The notes under the pieces are model-generated. The model was not told where the DNA came from, ran no database searches, and saw only the letters and a list, made by a program, of their open reading frames with translations. This document shows, one piece after another, positions 23,474 to 33,401 of a stretch of 64,000 nucleotides of DNA; positions within the stretch are counted from its first letter, which is position 1; every line of letters starts with the position of its first letter. Location of the stretch: contig OX485804.1 in NCBI GenBank assembly GCA_950295325.1, positions 66,998,033-67,062,032 of the forward strand, in the 5' to 3' direction. This DNA is from Polytrichum commune. Its lineage: Eukaryota; Streptophyta; Polytrichopsida; Polytrichales; Polytrichaceae. A program made the position numbers and the translations under genes.

Positions 23474-25430
23474 GTAGGGGATTCAGATAGTCAACTTTGA
23501 TTCTATGTAGTTGCCCATGAGCTGATGTGGACTGAATTAAGGGTCAAGGGCTGAATGTATGTTAGTTTTTCTTAGTTTAGTTTGGTTTAGATTAGTTCAG
23601 TTAGGTAGATTGAAGTTTTGGTCAAACACTAAATGGTAGTAGGTATAGTAAGTTCTGAATTAGTGTTTCGGGCCCGAAACACTTTCTGGGGGGAGGCTGG
23701 TTTGTGAATTTGGAGGTGACAGGGTAGGGATTCAGATAGTCAACTTTGATTGTAAATAGTTGCTTATGAGCTGATGTGGACTCAAATTATCTTCAAGGGC
23801 TTAGGGTATATTAGATTTGTTAGTTTAGTTTGGTATACATTAGTTCAGTTATGAACTTAGTGATTAGGGTAAAATATGTAGTAGTAGTAGGTAGACTTAG
23901 TTCTGAATTAGTGTTTCGGGCCCGAAACACTTTCTGGGGGGAGCTGGTTTGTGAATTGTTAGGTGACAGTGTAGTGGATTCAGATAGTCAACTTTGATTC
24001 TATGTAGTTGCCCATGAGCTGATGTGGACTAAATTGAGGGTCAAGGGCAGAATGTATGTTAGTTTTTTTTAGTTTAGTTTGGTTTAGATTAGTTCAGTTA
24101 GGTAGATTGAAGTTTTGGTCAAACACTAAGTAGTAGTAGGTAGAGTTAGTTCTGAATTAATGTTTCGGGCCCGAAACACTTTATGGGGGGGGCTGGTTTG
24201 TGAATTTGGAGGTGACAGGGTAGGGGGTTCAGATATTCAACTTTGATTGTATGTAATTGCCTCTGAGCTGATGTGGACTGAATTGCTCTTCAAGGGCTGA
24301 ATGTATGTTAGTTTTGTTTTGTTTTGTTTGGTTTGGTTTAGATTAGTTCAGTTAGGTAGATTGAAGTTTTGGTCAAACACTAAGTAGTCGTAGGTAGAGT
24401 TAGTACTGACTAAGTGTTTCGGGCCCGAAACACTTTCTGGGGGGGGCTTGTTTGTGAATTTGGAGGTGACAGGGTAGGGGATTCAGATAGTCAACTTTGA
24501 TTCTATGTAGTTGCCCATGAGCTGATGTGGACTGAATTAAGGGTCAAGGGCTGAATGTATGTTAGTTTTTCTTATTTTAGTTTGGTTTAGATTAGTTCAG
24601 TTAGGTAGATTGAAGTTTTGGTCAAACACTAAGTAGTAGTAGGTGGAGTTAGTCCTGAATTAGTGTTTCGGGCCCGAAACACTTTCTGGGGGGGGGCTGG
24701 TTTGTGAATTTGGAGGTGACAAGGTAGGGAATCAGATATTCAACTTTGATTTTATGTAATTGCCTCTGAGCTGATGTGTAGTGAATTGGTCTTCAAGGGC
24801 TGAATGTATGTTTGTTTTGTTTTGTTTAGTTTGGTTTAGATTAGTTCAGTTAGGTAGATTGAAGTTTTGGTCAAACACTCAGTAGTAGTAGGTAGAGTTA
24901 GTTCTGAATTAATGTTTCGGGCCCGAAACACTTTATGGGGGGGGCTGGTTTGTGAATTTGGAGGTGACAGGGTAGGGGGTTCAGATATTCAAGTCTGATT
25001 TTATGTAATTGCCTCTGAGCTGATGTGGACTGAATTGGTCTTCAAGGGCTGAATGTATGTTAGTTTTGCTTAGTTTGGTTTGGTTTAGATTAGTTCAGTT
25101 AGGTAGATTGAAGTTTTGGTCAAACACTAAGTAGTAGTAGGTAGAGTTAGTTCTGAATTAATGTTTCGGGCCCGAAACACTTTCTGGGGGGGGCTGGTTT
25201 GTGAATTTGGAGGTGACAGGGTAGGGGGTTCAGATATTCAACTTTGATTGTAAGTAGTTGCCTCTGAGCTGATGTGGTCTGAATTTCTCTTCAAGGGCTG
25301 AATGTATGTTAGTTTTGTTTAGTTTTAGTTTGGGTTAGATTAGTTCAGTATGGTTCTTTTAAGGGTCTGAATTTGTTTTTGTTTAGTTTAGTTTAGTTCA
25401 GCTCAGTTTAGTTTAGTTTGAATGTTTCAT
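23474..25430. repeat. Array A2, right part, in the middle intron of copy A
   Basis: Seven units with period 248-252 bp. The palindromes (core TGTTTCGGGCCCGAAACA) are at 23662-23683, 23910-23931, 24162-24178, 24413-24434, 24662-24683, 24913-24930 and 25162-25179. The unit carries the same parts as the left half at 4.9-5.6 kb: the array was continuous before the transposon landed. The last unit fades into TTTAGTTTAG-rich sequence before the acceptor at 25503. Confidence 0.93.
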
Positions 25431-25503
25431 TCCTGTACTAGGCAATTTACAAAGCAAGGAGGATTTTTTTCACACCAAACCTTGTTGACCTTTGATTGTG
25501 CAG

Positions 25504-26986
25504 CACTCAAAAGACAAAACCCGGTACTACAAGGGTTCTCCAGAGGACCATCCCTGTTTGGACTTGATTCTTGCAGATATACCGGAAGGTCTTCCTATTC
25601 CTGGCATATCAAACCCACCGTCCTCCATTCCCGCTTGGAATCAAGAATCCAAAGAGTGGTTACAACCACTCTTTGACTTTGCCGACGAACATCTCCATGA
25701 CGACGGGGCAATTATTTTGTTTCACCCTTTTCGCATGAGTACGAAGTCCAATATTCTTGGATATTGCAAATCGTATGGTTTTGCAATTCGGAAAGAGTGG
25801 TGGGGAATGAACCGCCTTCATCTTACATCCCCAATAAATCCAGCATCAACTGTAAGATACAGCTTCAGTCATTTTTCTGATCACCGCATTCAGTTTCAAT
25901 TTAATCCTTCCGGTAGTTCAAAGTGTAGACCCACCTAACTATTATACTTACGCAGTTGTGTTCATTACTTTGTAAATTAATATTATTCTTTATGTCTGGT
26001 ACATTGTAGACCATGAGGTTCGGTATTACATTGGCGGTCAGGAGCGTGCCGGGGTCACCTCCATCGAAGTTTTCATTTCGCCATGTCCCTAAATTGGATC
26101 CTTATGGGGTGGATGTTGAACGGGATGATATTCTCCAGAACTTGGTCTCTCGTGAGGACCAGCTAACTTATGCATCCACACCATGGCGAGGGCCTCGTGA
26201 AAAATCCGTGCTTCTCATGCAAATGCTAATTGAAGCATGTAGCTCCCCATGGGATATTATTCTAGATTGCACGGCAGCGACCGGTATGTCTTTGTAATCT
26301 TCCCTTTCAGTTTGTTAATCGTTTATATTGTTTTGGTCTACATAATTTATAATGGTTTTTGTACTAAGTTTTTGCAACTTCTTTATTTGCAGGATCTTCC
26401 ATTCATGCATGCCGCAATGTGCACCGTCACATTGCGGCATTAGAGGCTGATGTTGATATCTTTGAGGCCTTACTTGCTCCATTGATTGTCTCTAGAGCAG
26501 CCTCTGAAGTCACTCTTGAAGACCGTGTCACCAGTTTAGAGGATCTTGAGGGTGAAGATATCCCCGTAGAGAGGATTGTGAAGAGATCTCGCTTTACTAA
26601 GTGAGTAAGGTCCACAAATTCTCTTACCAGTGTTATATTTTTTGCTGTCATTTCTTCTAAAGTTGAGTTATGAACATGGTACCATTGGCATTTGCAGATG
26701 CGATAAATTGAGCTATCCTATTCACCGGCCTTTTTTTTGTGACCCTAAATTCTATCCCAGCCCTCCAAAGTCTTGGCAACTTCCTACATATGCAAATGAT
26801 ATTGCTAATCAACTAGCTGGAGGTTCTTATCAGACTTTTACATCTAAATATCGTCCGGGAAGAGTTTTAGAGTTTTTGGATATAGAAGCTTTAGAATCTG
26901 ATGGTCAGGCCTCCTCTAATGCCGATATTGGTGATCCTACAATGTCTTCATCATCAGGTGATCACAGTGATTCGGATCTGATGTAA
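25504..26986 (+). CDS. Copy A, 3' part: degenerate beta-class DNA methyltransferase domain
   Basis: Exons 25504-25851, 26010-26283, 26393-26600 and 26698-26986 (stop TAA). Phases fit each other and the 4794 donor. In order I see CLDLILADIPEG at the place of motif IV (usual DPPY, here DIPE), YLHDDG-type text in EHLHDDGAIILFHPF (the usual 'L.pgG..v.f' strand), then TPWRGPREKSVLLMQML (place of HPTQKP) and motif I, ILDCTAATGSS, followed by AALEADVDIFEAL. Motif IV before motif I is the beta-class order of N4-cytosine/N6-adenine methylases. The aromatic residue and first Pro of DPPY are lost, so activity is doubtful. The C-terminus is Ser/acid-rich. This half has no internal stop. The fold call is from motifs; the substrate is unknown. 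Confidence 0.72.
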
Positions 26987-27207
26987 TATCTTCATGTGAA
27001 TGTATGTGTACTATCTAATATACCGTTTTTTCTTCCGTTGGTTTTTCAGTTTGTGCACTCATCCGCATGGAATTCATTGTATGTGTGTTACTTTCGGAGT
27101 TTATGGGATTGCATATATGAAATTGCATATTTAAGTTCACTTTTGACTTTGTATTTTCTGATATTGTTTAAAATATTTTCGAACACCACTTTGTTACTTG
27201 TTAATGT

Positions 27208-27507
27208 TTGAGTTTACGATTAATTCGATTGTTCATCACTGAATTCCATAATCGGCCAATTAGTTCATATCCTTCTCTTTTAAATTTAAGGGTTTCCAGG
27301 GATGAGGTTGAGGTTGATGACGTGGAGGAGGAAGACATTGATGATGTTGTCAGTGTGGAGGAAGCCTTGGGGGTAGAGGAAGGCATACAGGTTGAGAACC
27401 TGGCAGGCGTAATTACTATCCTTGGTGATAGTGATGCAGATGAAGAAGGCAATCTTGATGATAATGGTTCTGGCTTCTATTATCGTTTTCATACACTTTT
27501 TCAATGA
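27208..27507 (+). CDS. Possible acidic ORF or extra 3' exon downstream of copy A
   Basis: An ORF with a very acidic core (RDEVEVDDVEEEDIDDV, then GDSDADEEGNLDD) begins about 220 bp after the copy A stop. It could be an alternative last exon, a broken piece of a third paralogue (the copy A N-terminus is also acidic), or chance. A low-confidence acceptor lies near 27290. No domain is recognised. Confidence 0.3.
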   Translation: MSLRLIRLFITEFHNRPISSYPSLLNLRVSRDEVEVDDVEEEDIDDVVSVEEALGVEEGIQVENLAGVITILGDSDADEEGNLDDNGSGFYYRFHTLFQ

Positions 27508-28289
27508 TTGCTTGCGATCTTAGGCGAATGCTGGGTTGAATAAATGACCCTAAACCATTAGTGTCACCTCATAAAACTTGGCATTCATGTGTCTTTACTA
27601 ATATCTCTGCATGAGTATGTTCAACAATGATATGAGGTGCACACCTATATTACACAATGGTCTACAAGTTGACTAAAGTGTACACCAACGACACTAAACC
27701 CGAAACCAATGATTTGAGGTCAAATTTATGGAGTCAGGTTGAATGTAGCTAAGCATGAAACCCAAATATGGCATGCCCACATTCAACCTGAAGCCATATA
27801 CTTGACCTCAAATCAAACATAAAACCCCTAGGCCTTGTCCAAAGTGGCCATGCCGATACCGAACATGAAATCTAAGCCACCCCTAAACCCTCCACCTCAA
27901 ATGACAGTCTGTAACCATCCGAGACCCATTCCCAACCTACAAATTAAACCTTATACCCAATCTGAAATGATACCGCAGCCATGAGGCCTCGGATCCTAGG
28001 TGGTCTCCAAGTGGTACTTAGTCCACCTCAAATGACAACCTGTAACCATCCGAGACCCATTCCCAACCTACAAACCTTCTAAGAGAAGGTGCAAGCAAAT
28101 ACAGTATAGGTTCCTCCACCACGGATATAGGTTCTTTTTGTCAACAAATTTGGGAAATATGCTTGAAATATGTGCAAAATCCACGGTCATAAGGGTCCTA
28201 ACTTTCGTTAAATGGAGTTTTAAATTTTGATTTTCTGCTCACGAAATCTGCTCACCGCTCACCGCTCACATCGTAGCATTCCTGTGACA
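27508..28289. other. Spacer between copies A and B, with hairpin and direct repeat
   Basis: No gene is seen. It holds an inverted repeat (27711-27745 with 27780-27814, about 31 of 35 positions paired, 34-nt loop) and a ~57-bp direct repeat (27891-27947 and 28022-28078, starting 'tccacctcaaatgaca'). The promoter and first exon of copy B may lie here but cannot be placed. Confidence 0.6.
27711..27814. repeat. Imperfect hairpin, 35-bp stem
   Basis: Left arm gatttgaggtcaaatttatg... and right arm ...cttgacctcaaatc are inverted copies with about four mismatches and a 34-nt loop. It could be a small foldback element or a hairpin RNA; nothing decides. Confidence 0.6.
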
Positions 28290-28995
28290 TTCTCAAGTCT
28301 GAATTCGGGAGTGTAATACAGATTATAAGTTTGAGTATGCTAGTTCATAGGCTGCTCTCGGAAGGTGCGGGCACCCGCACCCCCCCTGGGCCAATATTTC
28401 AATTTGTTTTCTAAGGTCAGAAAGACATTATGCAGTCTGAATTCGGGAGTGTATTACAGAATGTAAGTCTGAGTATGCTGGTTCATAGGCTGCTCTCGGA
28501 GGGTGCCGGCACCCGCACCTCCCCTGGGCCAATATTTCAATTTTTTTTCTAAGGTCAGAAAGACATTATGCAGTCTGAATTCGGGAGTGTATTACAGAAT
28601 GTAAGTCTGAGTATGCTAGTTCATAGGCTGCTCTCAGAGGGTGCGGGCACCGGCACCCCCCCTGGCCAAGGTTTTTGATTTTCTTCTGAGTTCAAAGTTA
28701 GAGTAGTTTCTCGTTTTTGTATTGAGGGTCACAGTCTGTTAGTCTGAATTAGAGCATGTATGACAGATTCTGAGTTTGACTTAATTGCTTCATTGTTTGA
28801 GTCTGCTGGTTCATAGGGTCACAGTCTGAAATGGGGAGTGTTAAAAACAATGTCTGAGTTTGATATTGGTACATTCTAGGTTGCTCCAATAGGGTGCGGG
28901 TGCCGGCACCCCTCTGGGCCAATATTTTAAATATTTTTCAGAGTTCAGAATGACATTATCCAGTCTGAATTCGGGAGTGTGTTACAGATTATGAT
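28290..28995. repeat. Array B1, ~137-bp units upstream of copy B exon 1
   Basis: Units start with gtctgaattcgggagtg at about 28298, 28435 and 28573, with diverged ones to 28990. Each unit has a GC-rich hairpin such as GGGTGCCGGCACCC. The array ends about 100 bp before the acceptor of the first recognisable exon, the same relation as array A1 to copy A. The unit is different in sequence from the copy A arrays. Confidence 0.88.
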
Positions 28996-29095
28996 TTTGA
29001 GTGTGCTAGTGTGGGCTTTCTGGGCATAGGCAAGCACATTGTTGCAAATTCTTGCATGCATAATGATATGTACTTACATATATTCTTTGTTGCAG

Positions 29096-31336
29096 TCCGT
29101 CTAACAGATGAAGAGTTGAAGCTCAAGCTTCACGACCTTGCTATTAAGGAGAGTGTTCCAACCGCGTCTCGTCTTGAGAAGCTCAAATGGCAACCAAAGC
29201 ACAAGGGTCGTCTTTTCATTCCCCTTTGCCGCATGTTGCCTCTTCCTATTGTGAGACCATTCATGAGGAACGACGTATCCCAGCTCGCAACTCATTTTAT
29301 GAGCAATGGCTACATGGAGGGGAATGGTTTCTTTTATATGGCACTTGAGGACAACCATGGCCACAGCAATGATGTGACGCCGAGTGTGTTGGCGAAGTGG
29401 TCAACTGAGTGGAAGGAGGTCAATGAAGAATTCGAGAAGAAGCTTCTTGCAGATGATGACTTGAAGATTTTTTCTAATAAGATGTTCATGGTTTGGGATG
29501 GGAACCATCGGCTGCAGGCATGGATGCCAATCATTGAGCAGTTTCATTCTCATGATATCAATTGGCATTTCTGTGTTGAAGGTGTAATCCTTGACCCAAG
29601 GGGAGACGTACCATCAGTGATAGCTGCTTTGCACGAAGTGAATTGGTAAGCTTCTCAACGATGTCATGTTTCATTGAATTTTTTTAGCACCTTTCTGATA
29701 TTCATTATGGATTTGCAGGAAGAATAAAAAATCTCACGTGACCACGAACCTTGTGCACAAGTTATTTCGCATCTAGAATATTGCCCCAGAGCCATTGTCT
29801 TACTTTCAAGGTTTGGTGTCCCCAACTGTTTTGGAGGCTTCAAGGAAGAAGCAGGCTGGAAAAAATCGCACATGGTTCACCCTTACCATTGAAGGTCTCA
29901 ACACTGTCCTTTATCAGGTAATAGCAACCTCTAATGTTCTCGTCTGATTTCATTTTTGATTAAGGTATTCATGTAACTGATTGAATTATTTGTTGGAATT
30001 ATAGCAAGAGATTGCAGAAGCTGCACATGCTGCTGAGGACAAATACAAGATGAAGAACCCAGATTCTAGCAATTGGACGGATCGTAATGTAGAGGAATGG
30101 GTTAAGAAGGCTGTGAAGAAGGTCGAGGATAAGCTTGTCGGTGAGCTTAGGAAGCATTTGCCTGTTGCGGATCCTAGGCTAACTCCGGGTTTTCTCGAGG
30201 AAACAAAGGCTCACTATGAGAAGTTCGATGAACCTGAGATGCTTCAGGAGAAGCTGTATATGCTAGCCACTTCCGTGATGCCTCCTAGGATGATGGTTAA
30301 GTGGCTTCAGAGGTGGAACTCTTCTGCATCGATTCGTGATGCGCATCGCTTTCCCAAGGCTGGCTTCGGCGACTCCAAGTTTCCGGAATGGCTTAATCGG
30401 GCAACATGGTGGGCTCAGATAGCAGTGGAGGCTGACGAGCTCTTCACTGCTATTCTCACAGATTTAGGGGAAACTATTGATTACAATCAAGATGGCCAAG
30501 ATCCGATCTTGACAATCTTTGATTATGTGGAGGCCATGAGGTGTCAGCTCTGGGAGGTTGTTTTTTTCATTGAGTTGGGTGGAGATAATGGCGCTCATAA
30601 GAACAACCCCCCCGAAAAGCAACCTTCTTTCATTCAAGTTGTCCGCAGGGTTCTTTACAGGTACTTTCGGTATATTCTCCTGCCCAGGAAGGCCATCTCA
30701 AAGGTCCCACCTTTTTTTCCTAACTACCTCGATATTGAAAGCCCAGATTCCATGTTCACTCCTGCAATCATAAAAACATGGGATCCGATTCACTTTCAAC
30801 AGTGCGGGTGGTATTTGGACTGCCCGTTCAAGAAACCTCCTGCCTTTGACATTGCACTCAGGGATTCTATTCAACCTATCCTACCTTCTTCTGCAACCTC
30901 AATTCCACCCTCACAGTCTCCCACACCCCCCAAGGGTGGATCCTCAAGAAGCAAGACCGCAACAACAGAGATTAGGCCTCGGGGATCAAAGCGGAAGGCT
31001 GCTGATTTGGTTGAGGATCCAATGGACGAGGATCCAATTCGTGCAACAGGTACTGATATCGGTGATCCCCCTCTTGAACAGCATGACCCAATCAGCTCCC
31101 ATCCTCCCCGGGCAGCTCATCCAAAGCGTATTCACCTCAGTGCCCCAGGTCTAGCCAAGCCCATCAGTTTTGTGCCTCCTGCGGTGAAGGCAATGTCGTC
31201 ATCACAGGCATGCACCTCGTCCGCTTCTCCTCGGGTTCTGATATTGAATGATTCATTCCACAAAAGGCTGGAATATAAATCAAAGCACAACAAATTCCCT
31301 TCCACTTACGATGACATGGTTGTTTTTCTGAGTGAG
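29096..31336 (+). CDS. Copy B, 5' part: ParB-like domain and linker
   Basis: Exons 29096-29645, 29719-29917 and 30005-31336. Exon 1 encodes the ParB/Srx-like stretch IPLCRMLPLPIVRP ... VWDGNHRLQAW, aligned residue by residue with copy A over most of the exon. A TAG at 29774-29776 interrupts exon 2 where copy A has a Gln codon (CAG), one C-to-T change away. The long third exon corresponds to four exons of copy A, so three introns are absent here. It holds the WYLDC motif, a proline/serine linker and a basic, NLS-like RGSKRKAADL. No start codon is visible after the acceptor at 29095, so a 5' exon is missing from my model. Pseudogene status is likely but not proven. Confidence 0.68.
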
Positions 31337-33401
31337 GTAAGTATCCAACTTATTTTCCCTTTCGAAATTCATTCTATAATGTTAATTTTTAGGCTTCATA
31401 AGGCTGGTAACTTATTAGGATTTTATTTCGGGTTTCAGGTTCATTTACTAACAGTCTCAATTGGGCTAGTTATGGCAAATTTTTTGTTTGAGTATGCTGG
31501 TTCTTAAGGTTGCTCCCAAAGATAGCCGGCAGAGAGTGCCAATGTTCTTATATTTATTTACAGTGCAAGGTCTCATTTAAGCACTTAGATTCTAAGTTTG
31601 ATTCTGCTTGTTAATATGCTGCTCCTACAGGGTCTCTGTAGCGGCACCCCTACTGGACCAATGTTTTTATTTTTATTGTGATTTCAGGGTCTCTACTTCC
31701 AGTCTGAATTCGGGAGGGTTTCACAGATGGTTGTTTGTTCATATGCTGCTCCTATTGTCAATGTTTTTGGTTTAATTTTGGGTTCAGGGTCTCAATCTTG
31801 CTGTCTGAATTCGGGAGGGTTTTCCAAATGTTTGTTTGAGTCAGCTGGTTCATTGTTTGAGTCTTCTAGTTCATTGTTAGAGTCTCCTCCTAGAGGGTGC
31901 CGGCAGCTGCACAATTCTGGGCGCAATATTTCTGTCTGAATTCGGGAGGTTATTCAAGGTTTTATTTTGAGTTCATGATCTCAATGTTTATGAAATCAGT
32001 AGGGTATTCCAGAATTTTGTTTGAGTATGCTGGCTCATATACTGCGTCCAGAGGGTGCCTGCACATGCACCCTCTTTGGGCGAAAGTTTTTATTTTTTCT
32101 TAGAGACGAGTGTGGCATTCTTAAAGTCTGAATTCGGGAGTGTATTCCAAAATTATAGTTTGAGTGTGCTGGCTCATGTGCTCCTCCCAGAGGGTGCCGG
32201 CAGCGGCACCCCCTGTGGGCCAAATTTTTTCATTTGAATTCATGGGCGCAATCTTTCTGTCTGAATTCGGGAGGTTATTCAAGGTTCTATTTTGAGTTCA
32301 TGATCTCAATTTCTCTGAAATCGGTAGGGTATTCCAGAATTTTGTTTGAGTATGCTGCGTCGTTTGCTGCGTACGGAGGGTGCCGGCAGCGGCACCCTCT
32401 TTCGGCCAAAGTTTTTATTTTTTCTCAGAGGTGAGTGTGGCATTCTTAAAGTCTGAAATCGGGAGTGTATTTCAAAATTATAGATTGAGAATGCTGGCTC
32501 ATATACTGCGTCCAGAGGATGTCTGCACATGCACCCTCTTTGGGCGAAAGTTTTTATTTTTTCTCAGAGACGCGTGTGGCATTCTTAAAGTCTGAATTTG
32601 GGAGTGTATTTCAAAATTATAGTTTGAGTATGCTGGCTCATGTGCTCCTCCCAGAGGGTGCCGGCAGCGGCACCCCCTGTGGGCCAAATTTTTTCATTTG
32701 AATTCATGGGCGCAATCTTTCTGTCTGAATTCGGGAGGTTATTCAAGGTTCTATTTTGAGTTCATGATCTCAATTTCTCTGAAATTGGTAGGGTATTCCA
32801 GAATTTTGTTTGAGTATGCTGCGTCGTTTGCTGCATACGGAGGGTGCCGGCAGCGGCACCCTCTTTCGGCCACAGTTTTTATTTTTTCTCAGAGGTGAGT
32901 GTGGCATTCTTCTAGTCTCAATGCGGGAGTGTATTCCAGATTATAGTTTGAGTATGTTGGCTCTTGTGCTCTTCCCAGAGATGCCGGCAGCGGCACCCTC
33001 TTTGGGCGAAAGTTTTTACTTTTTCTCAGAGACGCGTGTGGCATTCTTAAAGTCTGAATTCGGGAGTGTATTCCAAAATTATAGTTTGAGTATGCTGGCT
33101 CATGTGCTCCTCCCAGAGGGTGCCGGCAGCGGCACCCCCTTTGGGCCAATTTTTTTCATTTGAATTCATGGGCGCAATCTTTCTGTCTGAATTCGGGAGG
33201 TTATTCAAGGTTCTATTTTGAGTTCATGATCTCAATTTCTCTGAAATCGGTAGGGTATTCCAGAATTTTGTTTGAGTATGCTGCATCGTTTGCTGCGTAC
33301 GGAGGGTGCCGGCAGCGGCACCCTCTTTCGGCCAAAGTTTTTATTTTTTCTCAGAGGTGAGTGTGGCATTCTTAAAGTCTCAATGCGGGAGTTTATTCCA
33401 T
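31337..33401. repeat. Array B2, higher-order tandem repeat in the middle intron of copy B
   Basis: Sub-units of about 100-150 bp contain 'ctgaattcgggag', 'gtttgagtatgctggctcat' and a hairpin GGGTGCCGGCAGCGGCACCC. They are organised into a ~464-bp higher-order unit (equivalent points at 32234, 32698, 33160). Perfect hairpins are at 32192-32211, 32378-32397, 32656-32675, 32842-32861, 33118-33137 and 33304-33323. The look-alike open frames on both strands come from the repetition. The repeat is interrupted by an insertion at 33402 and resumes at 36242. Confidence 0.9.

Noticed and set aside
32035..33360. Series of similar 60-117-codon ORFs on both strands
   Set aside because: They are copies of the same tandem repeat inside an intron; similarity comes from the DNA repeat, not protein selection.
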